DNA of 64,000 nucleotides from Paremcibacter congregatus (GTDB lineage: Bacteria > Pseudomonadota > Alphaproteobacteria > Sphingomonadales > Emcibacteraceae), in assembly GCF_006385135.1 (NCBI RefSeq), contig NZ_CP041025.1:3007501-3071500 (forward strand). Direction: 5' to 3'. Every line of letters starts with the position of its first letter. The first letter of the stretch is position 1. Under the pieces are notes generated by a model. It was not told the DNA's origin and did no database searches. It saw nothing but the letters and a program-made list of their open reading frames with translations. The translations under genes and the position numbers were made by a program. Of the stretch, positions 8,480 through 18,416 are shown in pieces.

Positions 8480-10942
8480 TCAGTTACTTTCCAGAACCTC
8501 CTTCACCTGTTCCGCCAGCTGTTTCAGGCTGAACGGTTTGGGCAGGAAATGGAAATCCTCCTCTCCCGGTGTCTTGTCAAAAGCATCTTCCGCATAGCCG
8601 GAAATAAAGATCACCTTCAGATCCTTATTGATATCGCGGATTTTACGCACCAGTGTCGGGCCGTCCATCAGGGGCATCACCACATCGCTGATCAACAGGT
8701 CGAGTTCATCCTCGATCTGTTTAAACATATCCATGGCGGCTTCCCCACTGTTGGCTTCATACACCTGATACCCTTTGTTCTTGAGCGCCCGGGAGGCGAA
8801 CATGCGTACAGCGTCCTCGTCTTCCACCAGCAGAATGGTGCCTTTTCCGGTAAGGTCCCGTGCCGGCTTCTCTTCTTCCGGTTTCCCGCTGGCGACATCC
8901 TGGTCCAGCTGCTTGTCTTTCTCTACATAGACTGGCAGATAGATGCTGAACGTGGTGCCCTTCCCCACCTCACTGGTCGGGAAAATAAAGCCATCGGTCT
9001 GTTTGACAATTCCATATACCGTCGACAGGCCCAGCCCCGTACCCTTCCCGACTTCCTTCGTGCTAAAGAAGGGCTCGAAGATCTTACCGAGATGCTCCTT
9101 GGCAATGCCGCTGCCGGTGTCTTCCACTTCCAGCAGGATATATTCATTTTCCGGCATCACCTGATAGCGCTCGCTGAGCACCTTGGACTGAGCCAGACTG
9201 ATGTTGCGGGTGCGAATCGATATCTTGCCCTTATTGTCCATGGCGTCGCGGGCATTCACACAAAGGTTGATGATCACCTGTTCCATCTGGCCCTGGTCAA
9301 CCTTGACCCGCCCCAGGTCGCGTCCATGTTTCATTTCCAGTTCGATATTGTCGCCGATCAAACGCCCCAGCAGGTTTGACAATTCCGCCAGAACATCGGT
9401 GATGATCAAAACCTTGGGCCGCAGGGTCTGCTGCCGTGAAAATGCCAGCAGCTGCCGCACCAGATTGGCGGCCCGGTTGGCGTTCTGTTTGATCTGAATA
9501 ATGTCGGAAAAAGATTGATCCCCCGGCCCATGCCGCACCAGCAGAAGGTCACTAAAGCCAATAATCGCCGTCAGCAGATTATTGAAATCATGGGCGATGC
9601 CACCCGCCAGTTGCCCGACCGCCTGCATTTTCTGCGACTGGGCAAATTGCAGTTCCAGGTTTTTCTGTTCGGTGGTATCGATCAGGTAAAGAATGGCCAC
9701 CTGTTCCCGGTCGGCGAATTTATTCAACCGTGTGATATAGAACTGACCATGTTTGTCTCCGACCCCCCTAAAGCCCACGTCTGAAATCGAACTCGCCTGC
9801 CCCGACTCCAATGTGCCCTCGATTTTCTCATAGAATTCCTGAAACTCGCCCTCATCAACAATATTTTTGAGATTACGGGCGTTCTTGATGTCCAGGTCCG
9901 TGACATATTCACGGAAAATCTGATTGCGCTCCAGCACATCGCCATTTTCCGCCACGATGGCGATGCCGATCGGGGATTCCCGGAAAAACCGGTCGATATT
10001 GATATTTTCCGTACTGACATCCTCCGTCGAATCCTCCGCCTGACATAAAGACACATGGCAGATCACCGCCGTGCCACTTGCCTGGTCAGAGGCCAACTGT
10101 TTGACCAAGTCATGGCCCATCGGTAAAAATTCGAGATAAAGCTCTTCGTCCCGTGCCGTCTTCATCAGAACCTTGCCCGACAAGTCCTGCGCAGACACCG
10201 TACAGAAGTCGGAAAGATACAATGATGTCGACATTTCGTCAGGTACTTCGCCGGTCAGCCAGTGCAATATAATGCCATTGGCATAGGTAATTTCCCCCTT
10301 CGGCGTCAGGGCAATCAGGCCACAATCACTGAAATCAAGAAAACGCCCCAACTGTGACAAGGTCAGGGCCCGGTTCCCTGGCTGCGCATGATCCAGGGGC
10401 ACTTCTGACGTCTGCCCCGTAAACGTCCAGCTGACATAACCCTCATGACCGGTCTTCCGGCTGAGGGTCACCTCGGCATATCTGATTTCCTCATCACCGC
10501 AGTGCAACTTCAGATGACGCACATCCTCGCTTTCCATCGCAAGGGCGGCCATGTCTTCCTTCACCTGCGTCGCCTGATCTGCCGTCAGAAGCTCCACGGG
10601 AGAAAGAATATCCCGCCGAATCTGTTCTTTCAAAAACACCCGGTAAGGCGCATTGCAATAGATCAGATCACCTTCCAGTGAAGTGATCGCCTGCGGTTGA
10701 CCGATCCGGGTCACGGACAGGGATTCAGGACTTTGAGCGTTTCTGTCACGTCCGGTATAAAGTTTTGCCACGATCACGACGACGGCGATCAGCAGACAGC
10801 CTGCCCCCAGGAAATATCCCAAAGCCACATCATCCACCGCGACCCCGATCATCAGGCAGGCCAGGGCGGATAAAATCCCGACCCCTCCCAGCGTAATTAA
10901 ATAGGGATAATCGATTGTTTTTGCCTGAACTGAATTACTCAT
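8480..10942 (-). CDS. cckA: hybrid sensor histidine kinase CckA
   Basis: 820 residues from the ATG at 10940-10942 (a GTG nine bases upstream is the alternative; neither has a clear ribosome site). Two N-terminal membrane helices come first (residues about 15-60), then PAS-like sensing regions, the HisKA segment with the H-box [11 protein letters not shown], a HATPase domain ([34 protein letters not shown]) and a C-terminal receiver ([20 protein letters not shown] with the phosphoacceptor Asp). In alphaproteobacteria CckA phosphorylates CtrA and CpdR through ChpT, controlling cell cycle and/or motility genes. Its position between recA and the flagellar rod/export operon matches a common synteny; ctrA and chpT are not in the window. 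Confidence 0.93.
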   Translation of the reverse strand: MSNSVQAKTIDYPYLITLGGVGILSALACLMIGVAVDDVALGYFLGAGCLLIAVVVIVAKLYTGRDRNAQSPESLSVTRIGQPQAITSLEGDLIYCNAPYRVFLKEQIRRDILSPVELLTADQATQVKEDMAALAMESEDVRHLKLHCGDEEIRYAEVTLSRKTGHEGYVSWTFTGQTSEVPLDHAQPGNRALTLSQLGRFLDFSDCGLIALTPKGEITYANGIILHWLTGEVPDEMSTSLYLSDFCTVSAQDLSGKVLMKTARDEELYLEFLPMGHDLVKQLASDQASGTAVICHVSLCQAEDSTEDVSTENINIDRFFRESPIGIAIVAENGDVLERNQIFREYVTDLDIKNARNLKNIVDEGEFQEFYEKIEGTLESGQASSISDVGFRGVGDKHGQFYITRLNKFADREQVAILYLIDTTEQKNLELQFAQSQKMQAVGQLAGGIAHDFNNLLTAIIGFSDLLLVRHGPGDQSFSDIIQIKQNANRAANLVRQLLAFSRQQTLRPKVLIITDVLAELSNLLGRLIGDNIELEMKHGRDLGRVKVDQGQMEQVIINLCVNARDAMDNKGKISIRTRNISLAQSKVLSERYQVMPENEYILLEVEDTGSGIAKEHLGKIFEPFFSTKEVGKGTGLGLSTVYGIVKQTDGFIFPTSEVGKGTTFSIYLPVYVEKDKQLDQDVASGKPEEEKPARDLTGKGTILLVEDEDAVRMFASRALKNKGYQVYEANSGEAAMDMFKQIEDELDLLISDVVMPLMDGPTLVRKIRDINKDLKVIFISGYAEDAFDKTPGEEDFHFLPKPFSLKQLAEQVKEVLESN

Positions 10943-11132
10943 TTTTCGCACTTTTCAAAACCTGTTTTGACCCCCAAAAATACTGCAAAGCTGTCGGGGA
11001 CACTCCCACAGCCTGATGCAATTTTTTGTTATTGTATGAAGATGCCATATTATTCAGTTGATTTCATTTATTTTTTTGACCGGCACCACAAATCTCGCTC
11101 GTTCCCCGGCCCCTGCCTCCCCTGGGAAGATC

Positions 11133-12227
11133 CTATAAGTCCGCCGGACTGTAAACGGCGGCCTCGCCTTTACGCAATCGCAGGATATACCCGACCACCT
11201 CGGCAACCGCCTTATAATGATCTTCCTGGATTTCCTCATCGACCTCCACAGTGGCAAACAGAGCCCGGGCAAGAGGCGGATTTTCCAGAATGGGAATATC
11301 ATTTTCCACCGCGACCTCGCGGATTTTCAAGGCAATATGATCCGCCCCCTTGGCCACCACGACCGGCACCTGCATCTTGTCGGCGTCGTATTTCAGGGCG
11401 ATGGCGAAATGGGTCGGGTTGGTGACCACCACGTCCGCCTCCGGTACTGCCGCCATCATCCGGCTCCGGGCCCGTTCCATACGGATCTGCCTGAGCCGCG
11501 CCTTGACATGAGGATCACCGTCGGTCTGCTTCATCTCGTCCTTGATTTCCTGCTTGCTCATACGCATTTTCTTGGTGAACTGAATTTTCTGGAACATAAA
11601 ATCCAGCGCGGCGATCACCGCCATCACCGCGACAACCCCGCCCAGAATACGCAACACCATGACGTAAATAATATCCGTCACTCCGTCGAGGCCAAACGTC
11701 ATCATCTGTTCAAGCCGGTCCCGTTCCGGCCAGACCAAGATCAACACCACACTGCCAACAATGATCAACTTGATGACCGACTTGGTGATTTCAAAGAAAT
11801 TCTGCGCCGAAAACAATCTTTTAAAACCGGCCAGCGGTGAAATCTTATTGAGCTTCGGTTTGATCTTTTCCGCACTCAGAATGGGTTTATGCTGGATCAC
11901 GGCCCCCGCAAGCGCCCCGATCAGGAGCAGAATTGCCGGCAAAAGCATATAATTAAAAACCTGGCCCAGGATACCGCCACCATATTTAAGCAGATTATGG
12001 GCGCTCATCTCAACACTGTGAGCTTCACTGAATACCGTTTTCAAGACATCCCTGATGCCCCCCATGCTCGTCTTGGCCGAAACCATGATGATCACCGTCG
12101 CGGTAAACAGAATAAACCAGTGACGGACCTCCTGACTCTTGGCAACCTCACCTTTTTCATGAGCATCCTGAAGTTTTTTGTCCGTCGGGTCTTCGGTTTT
12201 CTGGGATTCATCCTGATCGTCTGCCAT
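11133..12227 (-). CDS. flhB: flagellar export apparatus protein FlhB
   Basis: 364 residues. A charged N-terminus (QKTEDPTDKKLQDAHEKGEVAKSQ, shown in part) precedes four membrane helices and the cytoplasmic switch domain containing the autocleavage tetrad NPTH at about residues 270-273, followed by ALKYD and VAKGAD. It forms the fT3SS gate with FliPQR and switches substrate class from rod/hook to filament. It is the last gene of flgB-flgC-fliE-fliQ-fliR-flhB, 11 bases after fliR. A separate short FlhB-like C-domain gene lies at 14880. Confidence 0.97.
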   Translation of the reverse strand: MADDQDESQKTEDPTDKKLQDAHEKGEVAKSQEVRHWFILFTATVIIMVSAKTSMGGIRDVLKTVFSEAHSVEMSAHNLLKYGGGILGQVFNYMLLPAILLLIGALAGAVIQHKPILSAEKIKPKLNKISPLAGFKRLFSAQNFFEITKSVIKLIIVGSVVLILVWPERDRLEQMMTFGLDGVTDIIYVMVLRILGGVVAVMAVIAALDFMFQKIQFTKKMRMSKQEIKDEMKQTDGDPHVKARLRQIRMERARSRMMAAVPEADVVVTNPTHFAIALKYDADKMQVPVVVAKGADHIALKIREVAVENDIPILENPPLARALFATVEVDEEIQEDHYKAVAEVVGYILRLRKGEAAVYSPADL

Positions 12228-12238
12228 CCAAGCCTCCC

Positions 12239-13006
12239 TTACCCGACGCCGTAATTCAGAAAGACGCCAAGGCTATCCTCCATATGCTGCAGGAACCAGT
12301 TCATTCCGGCCGCCAGCATAATACTCAGCACGATAAAACCCGCCATAATATTCAGCGGCATAGCCACAAAGAAAACCTGCAACTGTGGCATCAGACGCGC
12401 CAGAATGCCAAGCCCGATATTAAAGATCAGGCCATACACAATGAAGGGCGATGCAATCTGTACCCCGAGCAGAAAAGAGTTCGCGACCGTACGGACCACG
12501 AGCTCGGCAAAATTGCTTATCTCAAGGTCCGACCCGACAGGAAACAGTGTATAACTGTCATACATGGCCGAAATCATCATATGATGCAGGTTGGTGATAA
12601 AAATCAGCACCACCGCCATCAGAGTGAGGAAGGTCGACATTAATGCGCTCTGCGCCCCCTGGGCCGGGTCAAAAGCCTGGGCCATCGCAAGACCGGTCTG
12701 CATGGCAATGATCGTACCCGCCGTGTGGATCGCCGTCATCAGCAACCGGATCGCTGTCCCGATCAGCACCCCGATCAGAACTTCAAAAACAATCAATATT
12801 CCCAGCAAGATAGCTGAATCGGGAATGGCAGGCAACTTGGTCCGCACCAGGCTGTATATCACAAAACTGATGGACAAGGCCAAAGCCAGTCGAATGCGTT
12901 GAGGAATGCCCGTCTCTCCCAGCGCCGGCAAGACCATAATCATGGCCCCTAATCTGGCGAAGACCAGAAAGAATGCAAAAACCTCTGCCGGCAGCATATC
13001 AACCAA
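12239..13006 (-). CDS. fliR: flagellar biosynthetic protein FliR
   Basis: 255 residues with about six hydrophobic segments, starting PAEVFAFFLVFARLGAMIMVLPALGE (shown in part in the family signature ARLGAMIMVLPALGE). It belongs to the FliP5-FliQ4-FliR1 export gate. The start overlaps the 3' end of fliQ by eight bases, indicating translational coupling. Confidence 0.96.
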   Translation of the reverse strand: MVDMLPAEVFAFFLVFARLGAMIMVLPALGETGIPQRIRLALALSISFVIYSLVRTKLPAIPDSAILLGILIVFEVLIGVLIGTAIRLLMTAIHTAGTIIAMQTGLAMAQAFDPAQGAQSALMSTFLTLMAVVLIFITNLHHMMISAMYDSYTLFPVGSDLEISNFAELVVRTVANSFLLGVQIASPFIVYGLIFNIGLGILARLMPQLQVFFVAMPLNIMAGFIVLSIMLAAGMNWFLQHMEDSLGVFLNYGVG

Positions 13007-13265
13007 GGGTCACTATCCGTTCCGCAATAAGCTGCATGAAATCAGCTAATGTTTGGCCCATATAGGGCATAAACAGATAAAGAGAGATAAAAATAGCGAT
13101 AATCTTGGGCACAAAAGTCAGAGTCATTTCCTGAATTTGGGTCAAAGCCTGAAATAACGCAATGGCCAGCCCGACAAACAAAGCAACAAACATCACCGGC
13201 GCCGAGGTCTTGATCAACACCCATATTGCGTCCTTCGCAATATCTAATACATCCGCCCCATTCAT
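12999..13265 (-). CDS. fliQ: flagellar biosynthetic protein FliQ
   Basis: 88 residues, two membrane hairpin helices (FVALFVGLAIALFQALTQIQ, then PKIIAIFISLYLFMPYM), the family length and motif order. Component of the export gate. It lies between fliE and fliR; the gap to fliE is 53 bases. Confidence 0.96.
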   Translation of the reverse strand: MNGADVLDIAKDAIWVLIKTSAPVMFVALFVGLAIALFQALTQIQEMTLTFVPKIIAIFISLYLFMPYMGQTLADFMQLIAERIVTLG

Positions 13266-13318
13266 GGCTGGTCTTTCTTGTCTTTGTTTTTTATCTTATC
13301 AGGAAGACAGCTATACCT

Positions 13319-13663
13319 TTAGATCGGCATTTTGATAATATCCTGATAAGCCGCGATCACCTTGTCCCGTACCGCAACCACCGTATCCAGAACCATTTCC
13401 GCATTTTGCACCGATGTGACTACATCCACAAGATTAGCGCTGCCATTCAGGGCCTCTAGTCCTATCTTCTCGCTCTTTCCAACCGCATCCGCCGTATCCG
13501 AAATTGTTGTTTTCAGCAACTCCGAAAAACTGCCGGGGCCCTCGCTGCCCGCGGACCCTGCCGGCGAGATGCTGCCAATCTTGTCAATACCGCTGCCTCC
13601 CGCGCCCTGGTTCTTCAGAACGTTGGCATACGCATTTGCCGCATCCATCGCTTTGATATTCAT
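13319..13663 (-). CDS. fliE: flagellar hook-basal body complex protein FliE
   Basis: 114 residues, slightly long for FliE because of a Gly/Ser-rich N-terminal insert (GGSGIDKIGSISPAGSAGSE). The conserved C-terminal part VDVVTSVQNAEMVLDTVVAVRDKVIAAYQDIIKMPI (core NAEMVLDTVVAVRDKV) is clear. FliE joins the MS-ring/export gate to the rod. It follows flgC by 43 bases. Confidence 0.95.
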   Translation of the reverse strand: MNIKAMDAANAYANVLKNQGAGGSGIDKIGSISPAGSAGSEGPGSFSELLKTTISDTADAVGKSEKIGLEALNGSANLVDVVTSVQNAEMVLDTVVAVRDKVIAAYQDIIKMPI

Positions 13664-13706
13664 AGTCTCTATCCTTCAGTCGTCATAACCACCGTCACCC
13701 GCCGTA

Positions 13707-14114
13707 TCAGCGCAGCAGATCAATGGTCCGCATCACCATTTTCTTAGAAACCTCGATGGAATTGAGATTTGCTTCATAGGAACGTTGCGATTGTTTCATA
13801 TCCATGGCTTCCACCAGTCCATTGACGTTCGGTGTCTTGACATAGCCATTTTCGTCCGCGCCAGGGTGGCCTGGTTCATACCGCATGCCAAAATCGGATT
13901 GGTCATATGTCACCCCTTTGACGTTCACCCGGGTCACGCCCATTTCCCTGTCCAGCGTATTACTGAACGTCACCACTTTGCGGCGATAAGGATCAACCCC
14001 CGGCGCCGAGGCGACAGAACTCGCGTTGGCCAGGTTTTCCGAGATCACCCGCATGCGCGTACCCTGCGCCTTCATCCCGGCGGCGGAGATCATCATTGCT
14101 TTGGTTAAATCCAT
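13707..14114 (-). CDS. flgC: flagellar basal-body rod protein FlgC
   Basis: 135 residues from the ATG at 14112-14114, with AAGGA eight bases upstream; the open frame extends further upstream but without support. N-terminal signature AAGMKAQGTRMRVISENLAN, C-terminal heptad region SQRSYEANLNSIEVSKKMVM. Proximal rod component exported by the fT3SS. Second gene of the operon beginning with flgB. Confidence 0.95.
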   Translation of the reverse strand: MDLTKAMMISAAGMKAQGTRMRVISENLANASSVASAPGVDPYRRKVVTFSNTLDREMGVTRVNVKGVTYDQSDFGMRYEPGHPGADENGYVKTPNVNGLVEAMDMKQSQRSYEANLNSIEVSKKMVMRTIDLLR

Positions 14115-14203
14115 GGAATTATTCCTTATTCTCTGGTCTTTTTTATCTCTAAGTATCCTGAAACGCGCCTTAACCCTCAAGACCCCGCCGTAGTTTATGG
14201 CGG

Positions 14204-14617
14204 TTATTTCGGTTTACCAATGGCCGTCCGCAACATAGACACATGCTTACGGTACAGGTTCGTCGCCGTGGCATATTCCATTTGCGTGTCTGACATCTTG
14301 ATCAGTTCGTCTTCGACGTTGACCGCATTGCCATCCGGCGACGCCATTTTAACGCTCGCTTCCTGGATGTTAATGTCATAGGCATTCCCCGTGCCGGCGC
14401 CGGACATATGCCGACTGTTCGTCGTGCTCATCCTGAGCCCGCCCGCTGCGCTGCTTTGGTCCACTTGTGCCTTGAAACTGATTTTCTTCAGGTCCTTAGG
14501 GACGTATCCCGGAGTATTGGCGTTGGCGACATTCTGTGCCAGGACCTTTTGTCGTTCCGTGAGCCAGTTCATTTTCTGACTTAAGGAACTGAAAAGTGAA
14601 AGTGATTTCAGGTCCAT
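14204..14617 (-). CDS. flgB: flagellar basal-body rod protein FlgB
   Basis: 137 residues. The N-terminal rod motif is RQKVLAQNVANANTPGYV and the C-terminal helix is MEYATATNLYRKHVSMLRTAI. First gene of the minus-strand flgB-flgC-fliE-fliQ-fliR-flhB operon, so its promoter should lie in 14618-14879, shared with the divergent flhX-fliO-fliP group. I saw no clean sigma-54 element there. Confidence 0.95.
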   Translation of the reverse strand: MDLKSLSLFSSLSQKMNWLTERQKVLAQNVANANTPGYVPKDLKKISFKAQVDQSSAAGGLRMSTTNSRHMSGAGTGNAYDINIQEASVKMASPDGNAVNVEDELIKMSDTQMEYATATNLYRKHVSMLRTAIGKPK

Positions 14618-14879
14618 TTTATTCTATCCTAAATACCAGTTGCCGCCCGTTTTCATAAGCCGCTCATACTTTGGTAAAATATACTATATGTCAAGCATAC
14701 ACCATAATCCTTCCATTGTGGAGCCGGAAAATTAACATTCTGTTAAGATTAAGCTGTAATGCTCAATATTTTAAATAACGCTTTAAACGTAACGTCTTAT
14801 AATTTAAGCTGACAAAATGCTCTGCGATTGATTATGATCGGGAAAACATAAATAAAATAGCGGGAGACGGAGAGCCCTG

Positions 14880-15206
14880 ATGGCCACCGGCACCATACAT
14901 GACAACAAGCGCCAAAAGGCCGTTGCCCTTACCCAGGGCGGCGATCGGTCTGATATTCCACGCATTTCCGCCAGTGGCACTGGCAAAAATGCCGAAAAAA
15001 TCCTGCAAATTGCCTTCGACAATGATGTCAAGGTGCGCACGGACGAAGATCTGGTCGAAATCCTGTCAGCCTTCGATGTGGACAGTTATATCCCCCTGGA
15101 TGCGCTGCAGCCCGTGTCGGAAATCCTAAGTTATCTCTATAACGAAAACATCCGCCTTTCCGAAGAAAAACACCATACCCTGCCGTCGGGTAAAAAGGAA
15201 CAATAG
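14880..15206 (+). CDS. free-standing FlhB C-terminal-domain protein (FlhX / EscU-YscU-HrcU switch-domain family)
   Basis: 108 residues without membrane helices. The core KAVALTQGGDRSDIPRISASG ... AEKILQIAFDNDVKV ... VSEILSYLYN follows the FlhB cytoplasmic domain from ALKYD to the end (compare AIALKYD ... VPVVVAKGAD ... ALKIREVAVENDIPI in the FlhB at 11133), but the NPTH autocleavage motif is absent. Such stand-alone proteins can replace the cleaved FlhB fragment in some bacteria. Here it opens the plus-strand group with fliO and fliP, divergent from the operon that ends in full-length flhB. The start ATG has GGAGAG upstream. Confidence 0.82.
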   Translation: MATGTIHDNKRQKAVALTQGGDRSDIPRISASGTGKNAEKILQIAFDNDVKVRTDEDLVEILSAFDVDSYIPLDALQPVSEILSYLYNENIRLSEEKHHTLPSGKKEQ

Positions 15207-15261
15207 CCCCTATGACCGTCGCCCCACACCCCATATCTCCTTCACCTCGAAAGACTGCCCC

Positions 15262-15567
15262 ATGGAATTAGGCGCTTATATGCAATTCATCGTGGCTCTA
15301 CTGTTCGTCATCGGCCTGATTTTCCTTTTCGCCTATGTCGCCAAGCGTTTCGGTTTGATGGCGCGCGTCACCATCGGCACCAAGGGAGCAACAGGAAAGC
15401 GTCTCAATGTGGTGGAAATTATGCCCCTTGACGCCCGGCGAAAACTGATATTGATCCGGCGGGATGATAAAGAGCATCTGATCCTGCTCGGCGTGGAGCA
15501 TGATGTGGTGATCGAACAAAATATCCCCCTGCCCGACGGTGCAGGCGAACCCCAGGGCAGAAGTTAA
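15262..15567 (+). CDS. fliO: flagellar biosynthetic protein FliO
   Basis: 101 residues: one N-terminal membrane helix (MQFIVALLFVIGLIFLFAYV) and a small cytoplasmic domain with the family pattern RLNVVEIMPLDARRKLILIRRDDKEHLIL (core LDARRKLILIRRDDKEHLIL). It assists assembly of the FliP ring. fliP begins only four bases after its stop codon. Confidence 0.92.
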   Translation: MELGAYMQFIVALLFVIGLIFLFAYVAKRFGLMARVTIGTKGATGKRLNVVEIMPLDARRKLILIRRDDKEHLILLGVEHDVVIEQNIPLPDGAGEPQGRS

Positions 15568-15571
15568 AAGC

Positions 15572-16339
15572 ATGATTCAGTTTGTCAAAAAGCATAAAGT
15601 CACCTTCGGCCTTCTGGCCCTGTCCCTGATCAGTTTTCTCACCATCCTGATGGTTACCGGCGAAAAGGCCGCGGCCCAGGAGCTCTCGCTCAATCTGGGG
15701 GAAGAAGGTTCTTTATCCGGCCGGGTCGTGCAGCTATTGATGTTAATGACGGTTCTCAGCCTCGCACCGGCAATCGTGATCGTCATGACCTCCTTCACCC
15801 GTATCGCCATTGTCTTCTCTCTATTGCGCAGCGCCATGGGAACCCAGCAAACGCCCCCCAATGTGGTGCTGATCAGTCTCGCCCTGTTTCTGACGTCCTT
15901 TATCATGGCCCCCACCCTGAAGCAGGCTTACGACACCGGTGTCGCCCCGCTGGTCGCCGAGGAGATTACGGAAGAAGTCGCGTTCGAAAATATTACGGCC
16001 CCTTTTCACGCCTTCATGATGAAGCATGTGCGGGAAAAAGACCTTTTGCTGTTTCTCGACCTGTCCAAACTGCCCGCGCCGGCCACCAAACCGGACACCC
16101 CGTTTCAGGTGCTGGTCCCCGCCTTTATCATCAGTGAGTTGCGGCGCGCCTTCGAGATAGGCTTCCTGCTCTTCGTGCCTTTCATCATCATCGACCTGAT
16201 TGTTGCCTCGATCCTGATGTCCATGGGGATGATGATGCTGCCGCCGGTGATGATCTCTCTGCCCTTTAAGCTAATCTTTTTCGTGTTGGTTGATGGCTGG
16301 CACCTGGTCGCCGGCAGTCTGGTGCAAAGCTTCACCTAG
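15572..16339 (+). CDS. fliP: flagellar type III secretion system pore protein FliP
   Basis: 255 residues from the ATG at 15572; an in-frame GTG at 15539 lies inside fliO and is unlikely. A cleavable signal peptide (residues about 1-36, to EKAAAQ) is typical of FliP. Downstream are the signatures SFTRIAIVFSLLRSAMGTQQ and FIISELRRAFEIGFLLFVPF and a C-terminal LVDGWHLVAGSLV. It forms the export gate core with FliQ and FliR, whose genes are on the opposite strand 2-3 kb away. Last gene of flhX-fliO-fliP. Confidence 0.96.
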   Translation: MIQFVKKHKVTFGLLALSLISFLTILMVTGEKAAAQELSLNLGEEGSLSGRVVQLLMLMTVLSLAPAIVIVMTSFTRIAIVFSLLRSAMGTQQTPPNVVLISLALFLTSFIMAPTLKQAYDTGVAPLVAEEITEEVAFENITAPFHAFMMKHVREKDLLLFLDLSKLPAPATKPDTPFQVLVPAFIISELRRAFEIGFLLFVPFIIIDLIVASILMSMGMMMLPPVMISLPFKLIFFVLVDGWHLVAGSLVQSFT

Positions 16340-16363
16340 CGACCGGAAATTACATCACGCCGG

Positions 16364-16732
16364 TTATTTTATGCCATTGGCGCGCTGCAGTTCGCGGATA
16401 AAGGCGATGATTTTCGGGATATCTTCTGGCCTTATCGCGTCGATCACCGGCATGGGACCAAAGTCCCAATGGTGGGGTTCGACCCCATGGGTCAGGGCCC
16501 GGGCCAGAGCCACATCATCATGATGTCCCGGCCGGTAAAAGGGATGCAGCAAAGGCGGCCCCATACCGGTGCCCAGCGCCTGCGCCCCATGACATTTCAC
16601 GCAATTTTCCCGAAAGAGCGCATAGCCCTGCTGTGCCTCAGGAGAGAAGTCCGGTATATTGGCCTCCTGCGCCTGTGTATTTACCGCCCCTCCCAGAAAC
16701 ATCATCCCGCACAGAAAAAATATCTTTTTCAT
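16364..16732 (-). CDS. class I c-type cytochrome, periplasmic
   Basis: 122 residues: Sec signal peptide (MKKIFFLCGMMFLGGAVNTQA), one haem-binding CVKCH at about residues 40-44, and a distal GPMPVID region that can supply the axial Met. The segment HPFYRPGHHDD...HHWDFGPMP is rich in His. It begins 12 bases after the large membrane protein gene at 16745-18274 and is probably cotranscribed with it, suggesting an electron-transfer pair. Substrate unknown. Confidence 0.85.
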   Translation of the reverse strand: MKKIFFLCGMMFLGGAVNTQAQEANIPDFSPEAQQGYALFRENCVKCHGAQALGTGMGPPLLHPFYRPGHHDDVALARALTHGVEPHHWDFGPMPVIDAIRPEDIPKIIAFIRELQRANGIK

Positions 16733-16744
16733 AGATCTTTCCTT

Positions 16745-18274
16745 TTAATCGCCCTGGACAATGGGTTGCGCCAATATCCACAGGCTCATCATGGTATAGC
16801 CGATCATCAGCAGGATCAGCGGCATTTGTCCGATCAAGGCCTTCTTTGTCGTTTGGGCATTGCGCAGCGCCATTACATGCGCCAGATAGACCGCATAGAC
16901 ATGACCGATGACCACCGCGCCGACCGCCACCCACCAGGTGGCGCCAATCCCGATAATCCCCAGATCCAGTTGCCGCCCGCCGGTGCCAAGCAGGTCCCAT
17001 CCCATATTGAAGGGATCAGAAAACAACGGAATGGCCAGCTGCCCCGCCACCAGTAAAAAAGTCAGGTAGTGGGCAATATGGTAGGCAAAGCTGATCGGCA
17101 CCAGCGTCAGGATAAACAATCCCGACCAGTCCCGTGTCGACACACCGCTGTCGGTCAGGCGCGCCGACAGCCCGCATATGATACGATAGCTGATAAAGAA
17201 AATCACCGGCGTGATCAGCAGCCCCAACGTTTCAAACAGAACCAGCAAGTCCATGCCTTCTTTTTGCAGAGCGAACAATATTTTGAAAAGTCCTGGCTGC
17301 GCCAACAGCCAATGGACGATCTCCGCCCATTTTTCCGTATCGCGAAAACCGTCAAAGGTCACGGTGGCCAGCAGGATCAGCAACAGGCTCGTCGCGGCCC
17401 GGTCCAACGGCTGCCTCACCAGCAGACCCACCCCGAATGGTCTCAACCAAAGCCTATTATGCCCCGTGCCGTCGACCTCCGGACGCGCCACAATCGGCGC
17501 CATACGGGCGAGAAAACTAAAAATAATCGAGAAGACCTCAGCGCGCTTGAGCCAGGTGTCACGCCCGAATAAGAACATGCCCAGCCAGGTCAGGAGGCTA
17601 TAGGCCAGGATTAAACAGGCGAGTGACGCCGGGCGCTCGGCAAAGGGCGCCACCTGCTCCAGCCAGGCAAACAGCCAGAAGAGGAATACGCCCGGCCAGC
17701 AGGATAATTTTTCAGGGTAGCGCAAGCGACCACTATATGATCGGATGAGGGGAATTTTCTCGCCCCAGGTAAAAAGAATATTCCAGGGATTGACCAGCCG
17801 CCAGAGATCGCCGATCAACGCCTGGATATAGACCATGCCGACCCACCAGACCGACCAGACCAGAACCGGGGCCAGATTTCGCATGGGACTTTGCTGCCCG
17901 AGAAAACCGGCAAATATAATAAGAAGGAACAGCGCAACACTGAAAACCTGCAGCACGGGCACCATCAGATCAGCCGCCCGGCTTAGCATCTCCCGTCCCG
18001 GCCCCTGATAGCGCCAGAGGAGGCCATGCTTTTCACTATGTTTTCGGGTGAGGAACAGGGCCGCAATAAGGAACGATAGACTTACGGCAAGGCCCGCGCC
18101 CAAGACATAATAATAAAGCGGAATTTCCAATTGATAACGCGCGCCGAAGCCATGAGCCAAGGCCGTCAGTGGCGTCAGACCGACGCCCAGCATCAGCCAC
18201 AACACGCCAATTTTCAAAGGCCGCCGTATTTCAAACAAAGTTATAAACCAAGGTTTTTCTATCCCTCCGTGCAA
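16745..18274 (-). CDS. polytopic membrane protein of unknown function
   Basis: About 509 residues, with roughly ten or more hydrophobic helices and no soluble domain. The N-terminus contains AHGFGARYQLEIPLYYY, resembling proteins that have been loosely annotated as fenitrothion hydrolase in databases; I recognise no catalytic motif and do not infer that activity. The start is uncertain: the longest frame begins with TTG at 18272-18274, and GGAGGG just downstream suggests initiation may be further in. It sits with a c-type cytochrome (12-base gap) and is divergent from the yncE-like gene. Confidence 0.65.
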   Translation of the reverse strand: MHGGIEKPWFITLFEIRRPLKIGVLWLMLGVGLTPLTALAHGFGARYQLEIPLYYYVLGAGLAVSLSFLIAALFLTRKHSEKHGLLWRYQGPGREMLSRAADLMVPVLQVFSVALFLLIIFAGFLGQQSPMRNLAPVLVWSVWWVGMVYIQALIGDLWRLVNPWNILFTWGEKIPLIRSYSGRLRYPEKLSCWPGVFLFWLFAWLEQVAPFAERPASLACLILAYSLLTWLGMFLFGRDTWLKRAEVFSIIFSFLARMAPIVARPEVDGTGHNRLWLRPFGVGLLVRQPLDRAATSLLLILLATVTFDGFRDTEKWAEIVHWLLAQPGLFKILFALQKEGMDLLVLFETLGLLITPVIFFISYRIICGLSARLTDSGVSTRDWSGLFILTLVPISFAYHIAHYLTFLLVAGQLAIPLFSDPFNMGWDLLGTGGRQLDLGIIGIGATWWVAVGAVVIGHVYAVYLAHVMALRNAQTTKKALIGQMPLILLMIGYTMMSLWILAQPIVQGD

Positions 18275-18416
18275 TTACTCTATTTTTGCAGCAAAATTTG
18301 CAACCCATGATGACTTTACTACACATTTAATTAGTAAAATACCACAGAAACACCTATAATTGTATTACAAAATGTAGCTTACCCAAACACACGCAAAACA
18401 TACCAAGGATCGACGG

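Noticed and set aside
10967-11425. Plus-strand Pro/Arg-rich frame downstream of cckA
   Set aside because: Mostly antisense to flhB, with low-complexity composition typical of a shadow frame.
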